The translations under genes were made by a program, and so were the position numbers. Positions 1 through 7,949 of a stretch of DNA of 64,000 bases are shown here, piece after piece (within the stretch, counting starts at the first letter, position 1; each line of letters starts with the position of its first letter). The DNA is taken from contig NZ_JALKAO010000003.1 of assembly GCF_023015985.1 (NCBI RefSeq), positions 62,001 through 126,000 of the forward strand, read 5' to 3'. This DNA is from Marivita sp. S6314. Its GTDB lineage: Bacteria > Pseudomonadota > Alphaproteobacteria > Rhodobacterales > Rhodobacteraceae. The notes under the pieces were generated by a model. It ran no database searches and had not been told where the DNA came from. It was given only the letters and a program-made list of their open reading frames with translations.

Positions 1-699
1 CAACACTTGTCCGGTCAGCGTCAGCGCGGCCTCGCTCAGCAGAAAGGCAACGGTGCCTGCAATATCTTCGGGAGGCTGCGCGCCGGGCACGGCTCGACCG
101 TCCTCGTACTGCGCATGGCGCGCGCGTGGGACGTAGTCTGTGCTTTCGGTCGTCAGGATACCTGGCGCAATCGCGGTGACCCCGACCCCGTCAGGCCCCA
201 ACTCGCGCGCCAGTGACCGGGTCATGGAAATGACCGCACCCTTGGAGGCGGTGTAGGAAATCAGGTTGGGCGCGCCCCAAAGCGCAGTGTCCGACGCGAC
301 GTTGACGATCCGCCCGCTGCCCGATTGCCTGAGCAGCGCGGCGGTGGCTTTGATCATCAACCACGTGCCGCGCACGTTCACTTCCATCACGCGGTCCCAT
401 GTGTCGATGTCGACATCTTCGAACCCGATGCCGCCAATGCCGGTGGCGATTGCACCATTGTTGACAAGACCGTGCAGCGGGCCGCCCACGGCGTCCGCCA
501 GCGCGGTGATGCTCCCGGGGTCGCGCAAATCGACGGGGTGAAACCGCGCGCCCAGCTTTTCAGCCACGGCTCGGCCCTCGTCCTCCAGGATATCTGCAAG
601 GATCAGGTCCGCACCGGCGTCGGCCAGATGGGTCGCCAGAGTCGCGCCCAATCCGCGCGCCGCGCCGGTGACCAGAATGCGCCGTGCCTGCAGGCTCAT
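1..699 (-). CDS. SDR family oxidoreductase (C-terminus beyond the window)
   Basis: Short-chain dehydrogenase/reductase; 233 codons are visible and the gene runs off the left edge. Reading from ATG at 699, the N-terminus carries the nucleotide-binding loop TGAARGLG (about residues 11-18) and an acidic residue after beta-2 (LADI) that suggests NAD(H). The catalytic Ser lies in NVASDT and the YxxxK pair in YTASKGA. The usual NNAG motif reads NNGA here. The start ATG overlaps the stop of the upstream Rieske gene (ATGA), so the two are translationally coupled. That context suggests it oxidises a diol or alcohol formed by the oxygenase; the substrate is unknown. Confidence 0.88.
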   Translation of the reverse strand, partial: MSLQARRILVTGAARGLGATLATHLADAGADLILADILEDEGRAVAEKLGARFHPVDLRDPGSITALADAVGGPLHGLVNNGAIATGIGGIGFEDVDIDTWDRVMEVNVRGTWLMIKATAALLRQSGSGRIVNVASDTALWGAPNLISYTASKGAVISMTRSLARELGPDGVGVTAIAPGILTTESTDYVPRARHAQYEDGRAVPGAQPPEDIAGTVAFLLSEAALTLTGQVL

Positions 700-1739
700 T
701 CAGCCGCAACCTTCGCAGCATCCTCGGCCGCGATCTGTTCCTTGGCAGCGCGGTGCAGCGCCCGGCGCAGATGGGCGACGCCGATGTCGTGCTGATAGAG
801 CATTTCGCGGGTCCGCGCGTCGTCGGGCATGCCTTCCAGCATCACGCGGTCCTGCTCAAGTACGTTCCAGTGCCGCTCTTCCAGACACGCGCGATAGAGA
901 AAGCGCCAACTGTCGCGGTCAAATCCTTCGACCTTGCGCATCCGCCAGAAGAAGACCTTGCATTTCTGCGGTCCGATCGGGGTCACGTAGCCAAGGATCC
1001 GCATGTGCCCACCGGGTCCGGCGGCAGGCGGGTAGGGGATGTCGAGGAAACAGAACATGCCCCCATCGGCTACCGAAAATTCCGTCCAGTCGAAATTCTC
1101 GCCCACCTGGCCCACGCGGCTGACCCGGAACCCGTCTTCGCGGTTGTCGAGTTCCAGCAGGTCCTGCTTGGAGCCGAAGGCCAGTGTAAAGCTTTCCGCG
1201 TGCAGGTAGCAGCCGTGCATCGGGTCGGCGAGGTTGTCCAGCGCATAGCGATAGTTGACGCCCCACTCGGCGGTGCACAGGAAACCGGTCCAGGCCGGGT
1301 CCGACAGTTCGACCGGCAAGGGCAAGTCGTGCGGTTCGTCGTCCTCGTTGTCAGACACGAAGACGAACACGGCGTCGCTGGCCTCTTGCACCTTGTAAGA
1401 GCGCAGCGCCTTGCGGCCTTCCATCGGGCAGTCCGGCATGGCCGGAACACGTTGGACCGTGCCGGTCCCGTCAACGATCACGCCGTGGTAGCGGCAGCCG
1501 ATATTGCCGTCATGTATCTCGCCATAGCTCAGCGGCGCGCCACGATGCGGGCAGAAGTCCTCGATGCAGCGGATATCCCCGGTGCCATCGCGCCAAAGCA
1601 CCAGTTTGCGACCCAGAGCAACCGCGCCGTAAGGCCGGTCACTTTTGATCTCGACAGATTTCGCGACCGGGTACCATTGGTTCCGCAGGCCTTCATTAAC
1701 CCGCTCTTCAACCCGGGTTTTCATATCGGCGGTCATCAT
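696..1739 (-). CDS. Rieske-type aromatic-ring-hydroxylating oxygenase, catalytic subunit
   Basis: 347 aa. An N-terminal Rieske [2Fe-2S] domain has CPHRGAP (C-x-H) and, about 17 residues later, CRYHG (C-x2-H). The C-terminal catalytic domain has the mononuclear iron His pair in DPMHGCYLH (H-x4-H) and a possible carboxylate ligand in the EQDR segment. The architecture matches single-component-type alpha subunits (VanA/phthalate-oxygenase-like). The start is ATG 1739 (or 1736), about 8 nt after a GGGAGG ribosome site. No ferredoxin or reductase gene is visible in the window, so the electron donor is encoded elsewhere. It sits between a small HTH protein and an SDR, all read leftward. The substrate is not evident. 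Confidence 0.9.
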   Translation of the reverse strand: MMTADMKTRVEERVNEGLRNQWYPVAKSVEIKSDRPYGAVALGRKLVLWRDGTGDIRCIEDFCPHRGAPLSYGEIHDGNIGCRYHGVIVDGTGTVQRVPAMPDCPMEGRKALRSYKVQEASDAVFVFVSDNEDDEPHDLPLPVELSDPAWTGFLCTAEWGVNYRYALDNLADPMHGCYLHAESFTLAFGSKQDLLELDNREDGFRVSRVGQVGENFDWTEFSVADGGMFCFLDIPYPPAAGPGGHMRILGYVTPIGPQKCKVFFWRMRKVEGFDRDSWRFLYRACLEERHWNVLEQDRVMLEGMPDDARTREMLYQHDIGVAHLRRALHRAAKEQIAAEDAAKVAAE

Positions 1740-1770
1740 CTTTCAAATCCTCCCTGATCGGCCCGGGGGG

Positions 1771-2097
1771 TTACCCCCCGAAGCCGTTTTCCGCATATGC
1801 CGCATCCAGATCGGCGTTAAGGGCTGCAAGTTCCTGCGCAAGGCTGTCGGCTGTCCAATCGGCCTTACCAGAACTCGGGCACTCGACACCTTTTTGTGCA
1901 AGCGCCGCAGCCAAAGCATCCGGCCCCGATACGCCGGACGCGTAAAGCTCCATCAACGCGTCCGCCAGCGCCTCTTCCTGCGCGGTCAACGCCCGGCCCC
2001 GGCTTTGATAGGGAAGCTCCGGACGGCCCAACTCGAATTTGGCCGCTTCCATCACCGCCTTGAATGCGTCGGGTTTGCCCTGTTTCTGTTGGGTCAT
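1771..2097 (-). CDS. small recombinase-like HTH protein of a Rieske oxygenase cluster
   Basis: 108 aa. After a polar N-terminus, the middle and C-terminus (LMELYASGVSGPDALAAAL, then KADWTADSLAQELAALN) resemble the helix-turn-helix 'Recombinase' domain of large serine recombinases (helix, G-S turn, helix, then a W-[TS]-x2-[ST] segment). The catalytic resolvase domain is absent, so this is not a recombinase. Such small proteins occur next to Rieske oxygenases and may be accessory subunits or regulators; that role is inference. It lies 31 nt upstream of the Rieske start and 9 nt downstream of the bicupin stop, in one operon. Confidence 0.6.
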   Translation of the reverse strand: MTQQKQGKPDAFKAVMEAAKFELGRPELPYQSRGRALTAQEEALADALMELYASGVSGPDALAAALAQKGVECPSSGKADWTADSLAQELAALNADLDAAYAENGFGG

Positions 2098-2106
2098 TGT
2101 GCAGCC

Positions 2107-3063
2107 TCATCCCTTGGCATATTCGGCGCCATCTTCGCCCGACGACCCGATCACTGTCCAGACAGTCGCGGCGCCGGCACCGGGGTTGCGCAGGTAATGC
2201 GCCTGACCGGCAGGTGTCTTGACCAGATCGCGTGGGCCAAGCTCGACGGCAGCTTCCTTGCCGTTGTCATCGACCCAAACCACCTCGACAGAGCCTTCGA
2301 GACACAGGCAGGCATCTTCGACGTTGCGCGTGAACGGCGCGAGTTTTGCGCCGACTGGCAGGCCCCACATTTCCTTACGGCATGTGTCCTGCTTGATCGC
2401 ACCGGGCGCGTCGCCGACATAGACCTTGCGGGTAAAGCCCGCGGCTTCCCAGATCGTCGGAAGCTCCACATGGCGAACCACGTAGTTTGACATCAGCTTC
2501 TGAATCGGGTGATCACCGTTGCGGTCGAACTTGATGGTTTTTCCGGGCTCGGCACCGAAATTGCGGGCCAGCTCGGTTGGGTGTTCCTTGGGGTGATAGT
2601 GATAGACCGGCGGCAGCGGTTTGCCGACATCGACCGAGATCGACATCATCACCGGTTCGACACCATCCACGCGGAAGCCGTGCCCAATCTCGCGCGCGTT
2701 CAGGATCATGTCTTTCGGCCCGAGGTTGACCTCGACCACCTCTCCGTCTTTTTCCCAGCCAACGATCAGTGCGCCGTCGATGATCAGGAAGCTTTCTTCG
2801 ATCTCGTGGCTGTGGCAGGCAGCGTAGCGGCCAGGCTCCTTGTAGATCAGGCTGACCGTGAAATGGTCGGCCTTGAGCGTTGAGGTGTCCCCGACCTTTG
2901 GGGAACCACCGGCCCCGATGTAACGCATCTGGGCGCGGGCCAGTTCGTCATAGCCGCTGTTCGACGGAAACGCGTTCCAGTCGAAGGTCTTGTCGGTGAA
3001 ACGACCGGTGTTGGCGGCAAGGCGATCCGCAAGCGTTTGACCAGTTGTGTTTTCGATGTTCAT
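2107..3063 (-). CDS. double-cupin protein, possible ring-cleavage dioxygenase or isomerase
   Basis: 318 aa starting at ATG 3063, placed by an AAAGGAG ribosome site immediately upstream. Two cupin barrels are visible. The first (about residues 60-130) keeps metal ligands in HSHEIEE and a later GHGF. The second (about residues 225-300) has GLPVGAKLAPFTRN where the HxH should be, so only the first barrel looks metal-competent. The arrangement resembles gentisate-dioxygenase-like bicupins, but catalysis is not proven. It is the first gene of the leftward oxygenase operon and is divergent from the IclR gene. The reaction is unassigned. Confidence 0.7.
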   Translation of the reverse strand: MNIENTTGQTLADRLAANTGRFTDKTFDWNAFPSNSGYDELARAQMRYIGAGGSPKVGDTSTLKADHFTVSLIYKEPGRYAACHSHEIEESFLIIDGALIVGWEKDGEVVEVNLGPKDMILNAREIGHGFRVDGVEPVMMSISVDVGKPLPPVYHYHPKEHPTELARNFGAEPGKTIKFDRNGDHPIQKLMSNYVVRHVELPTIWEAAGFTRKVYVGDAPGAIKQDTCRKEMWGLPVGAKLAPFTRNVEDACLCLEGSVEVVWVDDNGKEAAVELGPRDLVKTPAGQAHYLRNPGAGAATVWTVIGSSGEDGAEYAKG

Positions 3064-3126
3064 GGCGGGCTCCTTTGAACGTGTCCTGCAAAGATATTGC
3101 AATGAGTCATGTTTCAGGGAAAGAAT

Positions 3127-3146
3127 GCGTTTTGTATATGAAACGC
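3127..3146. promoter_or_regulatory. inverted repeat, candidate IclR operator
   Basis: Perfect 6-bp arms GCGTTT and AAACGC separated by 8 bp (TGTATATG). It ends 7 nt before the first possible start of the IclR gene and lies in the 90-bp divergent region in front of the bicupin operon. The position suits autoregulation plus control of the oxygenase genes. A second short palindrome, TTTC-AGG-GAAA, lies just upstream at 3112-3122. Confidence 0.5.
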
Positions 3147-3153
3147 GAGGGCC

Positions 3154-3894
3154 GTGATGAGCGCGAACGATCCCTATATCGTACCAGGTCTGGTGCGCGG
3201 CCTGGCGGCGCTGCGCAGCTTCACGCCAGAGCGCCCCGAGCAGGGCCTGCCGGAGATTGCAAAATCGCTTGGCATCACACGCTCTGCCGCCTTCCGCACG
3301 ATTCATACGCTGGTGTCAGAAGGTTATTTGCTCGAAGTGCCGGGGAAATCCAAATACCGACTCGGGCCGCAGGTTCTGGGCCTGAGTTACGGGTTCCTGG
3401 CCAGCCGCGAACTTCTGGAAGTGGCGAACAAGCCGCTCGAAGCGCTGCGCGATTCCATCGACTGGTCCACGCATCTGGGCGTGCTGGACGCGCGCCATGT
3501 TCTGTACCTGATCCGCTTTCCGGCAACAGACGGGCTGTCGTCGCTTGTTCATGTCGGCTCTCGCCTGCCTGCGGCGCAAACGGCGATGGGGCGTTTGCTT
3601 CTGGCCCACCGCACGGAACGCGAAATCCGCAAAGCGCTGGAGCTCAGGCCAAAGTCCGAACTGGACGCGGCACTCGCCAACCGCGCGCATGATCTGCAGC
3701 GCGAGACCGTGGTGCATCAGGGCCAGTTCGAAAGCGGCCTCTGCAGCGTCGCGGCTCCCGTCCGCGACATGTCCGGATCCGTCGTCGCAGCGGTGAGCGC
3801 AACGAAATACACGCAGGATTTGGACGAGGACGTCACAAGGCAAACCATCGCAGCGGCACAGGCCATCAGCAGAGGGCTGGGTGCGGCGGTTTAG
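3154..3894 (+). CDS. IclR-family transcriptional regulator
   Basis: About 245 aa. The N-terminal winged HTH (LPEIAKSLGITRSAAFRTIHTL, about residues 29-50) is followed by the IclR effector-binding domain with the typical TAMGRLLLA and the QRETVVHQGQFESGLCSVAAPV stretch near the C-terminus. The start is GTG 3154 or ATG 3157. It is divergent from the bicupin-HTH-Rieske-SDR operon, which it probably controls in response to an aromatic acid or related metabolite. Confidence 0.92.
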   Translation: MMSANDPYIVPGLVRGLAALRSFTPERPEQGLPEIAKSLGITRSAAFRTIHTLVSEGYLLEVPGKSKYRLGPQVLGLSYGFLASRELLEVANKPLEALRDSIDWSTHLGVLDARHVLYLIRFPATDGLSSLVHVGSRLPAAQTAMGRLLLAHRTEREIRKALELRPKSELDAALANRAHDLQRETVVHQGQFESGLCSVAAPVRDMSGSVVAAVSATKYTQDLDEDVTRQTIAAAQAISRGLGAAV

Positions 3895-4027
3895 GTCTGG
3901 GCATTGCGGATTGGAGGGCCACCCTCTGATGGACTCGAGTGCCGCGTCGGTGAAACGACGTGATCGAATGCGCAACAAGCCATTGGCCGGATGTCACATT
4001 CGACAGACGTCGTTCGGCAGGACCTGA

Positions 4028-5359
4028 TCACGCCAGAGTGGCGACCCGTGCGGGGCGGGTGACAGTGTCCGCCTTTTGAGCGGTGCCGTTCAAATAGACT
4101 TCGTCAATCGCGCGGTCGTCTCCCATGATTTGCAGAACAAACAGCTCTTCGGCGAGGCTCTCGGCGCGGTCCATTCGCAAGGCCATGGCGGTGGTGGCGG
4201 AGGAATTGAGGACAACCACGTCCGCCTCGCTTCCCGGCGCAAGTGTGCCGATCTTGTCGTCGAGCCCAAGCACACAGGCGTTGCCGCGGGTGGCCCAGTG
4301 GAAGGCTTGCAGCGGATGCAGGGATTGGCCCTGAAGCTGGAGGACCTTGTAGCCCTCGTTCAGCGTTTGCAGCATGGAATAGCTGGTGCCCGCGCCGACA
4401 TCGGTGGCGATGCCATTTGTGATGCCACGCGCGCTTAACCCGCCATGATCGAAGAGCCCGCTGCCGAGAAACAGGTTGGAGGTGGGGCAAAACACCGGAT
4501 GCGCGCCCGACTCGGCCAAAACGTCGATCTCTCTGGGTTCAAGGTGAATGGCGTGGCCCAACAGCGAATTATCGCGCAAGAGCCCATATGATTGGTAGAC
4601 GTCCAGATAGTCACGCGCTTGCGGGTAAAGTTCCTTGGTGTAGGCGATCTCGGCCTTGTTCTCAGACAAATGCGTCTGAATGTGGCATCCCGGATGCTCG
4701 GCTGCCAGGGCCTGCGCCATTTCCATCTGTTCCGGTGTCGAGGTGATGGCAAAGCGGGGCGAGATCACATAGCCGTTGCGGCCCTTGCCGTGCCAATCGG
4801 AGATGAGCGTTTTGGTGTCGTCATATCCCGATCGCGGCGTGTCGCGCAGGGCGTCGGGCGCGTTTCGGTCCATGAGAACCTTGCCCCCCAGCATCCGCAT
4901 GTTGCGGCGGGTGGCTTCTGCGAAAAACGCATCGGCCGATGCTTTGTGGACAGAGCAGAAGGCCACCGCGCTGGTTGTGCCGTGGGCGATCAGCTGGTCA
5001 TAAAACGCCTGAGCCATGAGCTGGCAGTGCTCTTCAGAGGCATAGCGGGTTTCTTCGGGGAAGGTGTAGTTGTTCAGCCAGTCCAGAAGCTGCGAGCCCC
5101 AGGAGGCGATCACCTGCACCTGTGGGAAATGAATGTGGGTGTCGATGAAGCCCGCCATCATCAGATGTGGACGGTGATCCGTCACCGCCACGTTGCGGGC
5201 CTTGGCGCGGATCGTTTCGAAAGGTCCGGTGTCTTCGATCATCCCGTCCCGGATCAGAAGGCCTGCATCTTCAAGATACGTGTAGGCACCGGTGTCATCG
5301 CCGTTCTGCGGTGCGCGGTGAAAGGTCAGAAGGCGGCCGCGAAGCAACTTGTCGGTCAT
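4028..5359 (-). CDS. guaD: guanine deaminase
   Basis: 443 aa, the normal length for bacterial GuaD, an amidohydrolase that turns guanine into xanthine and ammonia. The metal ligands are HIHFPQ (HxH, about residue 75), the QTHLSEN histidine, the HAIHLEP segment and the ATDVGAG aspartate. NLFLGSGLFD is typical of the family. The start is ATG 5359 rather than upstream codons because MTDKLLRGR is the usual N-terminus. It lies downstream of the xanthine dehydrogenase-permease operon but beyond a terminator, so it is probably expressed partly from its own promoter. Its product feeds XdhAB. Confidence 0.93.
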   Translation of the reverse strand: MTDKLLRGRLLTFHRAPQNGDDTGAYTYLEDAGLLIRDGMIEDTGPFETIRAKARNVAVTDHRPHLMMAGFIDTHIHFPQVQVIASWGSQLLDWLNNYTFPEETRYASEEHCQLMAQAFYDQLIAHGTTSAVAFCSVHKASADAFFAEATRRNMRMLGGKVLMDRNAPDALRDTPRSGYDDTKTLISDWHGKGRNGYVISPRFAITSTPEQMEMAQALAAEHPGCHIQTHLSENKAEIAYTKELYPQARDYLDVYQSYGLLRDNSLLGHAIHLEPREIDVLAESGAHPVFCPTSNLFLGSGLFDHGGLSARGITNGIATDVGAGTSYSMLQTLNEGYKVLQLQGQSLHPLQAFHWATRGNACVLGLDDKIGTLAPGSEADVVVLNSSATTAMALRMDRAESLAEELFVLQIMGDDRAIDEVYLNGTAQKADTVTRPARVATLA

Positions 5360-5384
5360 GGGTCTCTCGATCTTAGCAGGATTG

Positions 5385-5415
5385 AAAAAAAGGGGCGGCC
5401 TGATGGCCACCCCTC
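5385..5415 (-). terminator. rho-independent terminator after the NCS2 permease
   Basis: Read leftward: a GC-rich hairpin with 9-bp arms (one G-U pair) and an ATCA loop, followed by seven T residues. It is the strongest terminator in this half of the window and separates the xdh-permease unit from guaD. Confidence 0.88.
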
Positions 5416-5423
5416 GTGTTGGG

Positions 5424-7025
5424 TCAGGCCTGTTGTGCAGGCGTGTCATCGTCGATGAAGTCCGGCTCGTCGGGAACGATGACGCGGTGCTCCAGGTCTT
5501 CCTTCGGGGCGAACATCGGGTAGATGTACAGGAACGCGCCGACGATCAGGTACCCGATGGTGATCCCATCGAATTGCGGCATCTGCAGCGTGTAGGAATG
5601 GATGACCCCGACCGAGGACATCACCGCTGCAGCAACGGCAAACCCACCGGCCATCTTGAACCGCCCGTCAATCACATCTGCCACGATGGCACCCCACACC
5701 AGACCGGTGATGATGGCACCCTGGCTGAGGGCCAGATGGCCTTCGTAATGCGCGCCTTCCATCAGGAGGGCGGCGGTCAGGCTGTCGTCACCCAACGCGG
5801 GCAGGCCTTCGACACCCGAATTGCGCAGGGCATTCATCAGCGACCCCCATTTGGTCATCAGGAAGGCCGAGATGTGCGGCAGGATCGCAAAGGATACAGC
5901 CGCCATATGCATCGGCTTGACCGCCCAGGCTGTGTTGGTGATCAGGCTGACCGAGACGAAGACGAGCACCGGGGCGGCGGCTGCAATCGGGATCAGACCT
6001 GCGAGAAACGATAGGAAGCCAAGGAACGCGGCGGCTGCGATCACGAGAGCCACACCAACGATATACCCGGCATGTGCATCAAGACGCTTGTAGGCCGGGT
6101 GACCGATATACACCGTTGTCGGGAAAGGCGATCCGAACAGCGCGCCGATCATGGTGCCTGCACCGTCAGTGACCTGGCACACGCCAACCGGGTAGGCGTC
6201 GCCTGCGGCTTCGGCGGATTCCACGTTGTTCATCGTTTCAATGAAATTGTAGATCTGCACCGGGATCAGAACGAGGAACAGCTCCGGGTTTGCAAAGAGG
6301 TACTGAACGCCTGCAATCAGATCTCCGATATACGGTACGGGCGGGTAAAACCCGATCCCACTGACGTCGATCCTGGATTCGCCCAGAATAATGGCGATGA
6401 TCGTGCCTGCGGCGATGGCGACCAAACCGGCGGGCAGGTTGCCAGGCAGGCGAAACCGGCCGATCAAGCCCCAGAGAATGAAAAGCAGCGACGTGAATGC
6501 GATAATCGGGTTTTCGAAGATCTGTGCCAAGGGGACGGAGCCGATGAAGACAAGCGCGATACCGCACAATGTCCCCAGCATGCCCGCACGCGGTGTAATA
6601 CGCTTCAGATAGGGGCCGACAATTGCGCCCATCGCGGCGACGATCCCGCCCATGAAGCCCGCGCCAATGCCGACCTGCCAAGCCAGAAGCGGGTCTTGCG
6701 TTGCCCAGTAAATCGGCCCGATGACGCCAAACAAGTAGACGAACATCACGGGGGTCGAGATGCCGTAGGGCAGGGCGGTGACATCCTTGCCCTGTCTGTT
6801 TGCCGCCCATTTGGCGAGATAGGTATACACGGCGACGCCGGCCAGGATCGCAACGGCAGCTCCGGGAACGATGCGCCCATAAACAATCTCCGGCGGCATC
6901 TGAAAGACAAACTGGCAAACCGCCGACAAGATCAGCAAGTTGACAAGGTTGTCCGTGAAAAGCGCCCAAAAGGCGCTGAAATCGCTGCGTGTGAACAGCT
7001 TGTAGTCGTAGGTCCTCCCGTCCAT
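5424..7025 (-). CDS. NCS2-family purine (xanthine/hypoxanthine-type) permease
   Basis: 533 aa polytopic inner-membrane protein with about 12-14 hydrophobic segments. NIETMNNVESAEAAGD-like helix residues (FIETMNNVESAEA, mid-protein) and the ALPYGIST segment resemble NCS2/AzgA-type nucleobase permeases. It starts at ATG 7025 behind AGGAGGAG. Its place between xdhC and guaD argues for uptake of xanthine, hypoxanthine or guanine, probably driven by H+ or Na+. The exact substrate cannot be read from sequence. The acidic C-terminal tail (DEPDFIDDD) is cytosolic. Confidence 0.85.
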   Translation of the reverse strand: MDGRTYDYKLFTRSDFSAFWALFTDNLVNLLILSAVCQFVFQMPPEIVYGRIVPGAAVAILAGVAVYTYLAKWAANRQGKDVTALPYGISTPVMFVYLFGVIGPIYWATQDPLLAWQVGIGAGFMGGIVAAMGAIVGPYLKRITPRAGMLGTLCGIALVFIGSVPLAQIFENPIIAFTSLLFILWGLIGRFRLPGNLPAGLVAIAAGTIIAIILGESRIDVSGIGFYPPVPYIGDLIAGVQYLFANPELFLVLIPVQIYNFIETMNNVESAEAAGDAYPVGVCQVTDGAGTMIGALFGSPFPTTVYIGHPAYKRLDAHAGYIVGVALVIAAAAFLGFLSFLAGLIPIAAAAPVLVFVSVSLITNTAWAVKPMHMAAVSFAILPHISAFLMTKWGSLMNALRNSGVEGLPALGDDSLTAALLMEGAHYEGHLALSQGAIITGLVWGAIVADVIDGRFKMAGGFAVAAAVMSSVGVIHSYTLQMPQFDGITIGYLIVGAFLYIYPMFAPKEDLEHRVIVPDEPDFIDDDTPAQQA

Positions 7026-7064
7026 GACGGTCTCCTCCTCTGATCGGACGGGTCTTTTGGCCGG

Positions 7065-7946
7065 TCAGGCCAATCTCCCTTCCCGTCCTTGTTGACTGCC
7101 CGAGATGGGCGACTCTGGTGCCCATTGCGGGGCGGCTGCGGCAGTTTCAGAGGTCAATTCAGCCATCACTTCTGCGGCCACGAAGGCCGCAATGACGCTG
7201 GGCCGCTTGTCGCGGCTACCGCTTGCCCCGATGGGGCAATTCAGATGTCGGGTGGTCTGGCCGTCACAGTTATTGTGCGCCCAGTTCTTGAATTTCGCGC
7301 GCTTCGTTGCCGATCCGATCATGCCGACATAGGCCGCATCACCGCGTTCAAGCGCGGCCGAGGTCAGCAGGAAATCAAGTGCATGGTCGTGGGTGAGCAC
7401 GATGAACGCGCTGCCTGCAGGGGCGTTCCAGATGTCGGCCTCTGGCAAAGCACTGATACGGGTTTCGACATTGGCGGTATTGAGCGCGATTTCTTCGGGC
7501 CTTGTGTCGATCAGCACGCAGTTGACTGGCATGTGCTGGAACAGATTGGCCAGCGCGCGTCCGACATGACCGGCGCCCAGAACGTAGACATGCGGCAAAG
7601 CGGCGTCTGTCTGGTGCGCCCGATCCTGTGCTGCGCGCTTGTCCGAGGCGCGCATACGGGTAAGCCGCATCTCAACCCGCCCACCGCAACACTGTCCGAT
7701 TTCAGGGCCAAGCGGCATGTCCAAATCGCGCTGCAGCGTCCCGTCCCGCAGCATGTGGCGCGCGGCATCAATGGCGAGATATTCCAGCTGGCCGCCGCCA
7801 ATGGTGCCCCAGAGCGCTTGAGACGTTACAAACATCTCGGTCCCTTCGTTCCGCGGGGACGACCCCCGCACACGTGTCAGCGCGATGCGGATCACCGAAG
7901 GGTGGCTTGCGAGAAACTCGGACAGGGAGGCGGTTGAGAGGGACAT
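7065..7946 (-). CDS. xdhC: xanthine dehydrogenase accessory protein XdhC
   Basis: 293 aa. The N-terminal XdhC/CoxI domain has ALTRVRGSSPR and GTIGGGQLEY. The C-terminal Rossmann-like domain has YVLGAGHVGRAL and IGSATKRAKF. XdhC binds molybdenum cofactor, supports its sulfuration and inserts it into the XdhB subunit. The gene starts 3 nt after the xdhB stop and precedes the permease, so it belongs to the same operon. Confidence 0.93.
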   Translation of the reverse strand: MSLSTASLSEFLASHPSVIRIALTRVRGSSPRNEGTEMFVTSQALWGTIGGGQLEYLAIDAARHMLRDGTLQRDLDMPLGPEIGQCCGGRVEMRLTRMRASDKRAAQDRAHQTDAALPHVYVLGAGHVGRALANLFQHMPVNCVLIDTRPEEIALNTANVETRISALPEADIWNAPAGSAFIVLTHDHALDFLLTSAALERGDAAYVGMIGSATKRAKFKNWAHNNCDGQTTRHLNCPIGASGSRDKRPSVIAAFVAAEVMAELTSETAAAAPQWAPESPISGSQQGREGRLA

Positions 7947-7949
7947 GGA

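Noticed and set aside
684-1757. 357-codon plus-strand frame opposite the Rieske gene
   Set aside because: Shadow of a clear Rieske oxygenase; no motif and His/Arg/Val-rich composition typical of antisense GC-rich frames.
3895-4027. Possible terminator between the IclR gene and guaD
   Set aside because: Only a 5-bp GAGGG/CCCTC stem without a T-run.
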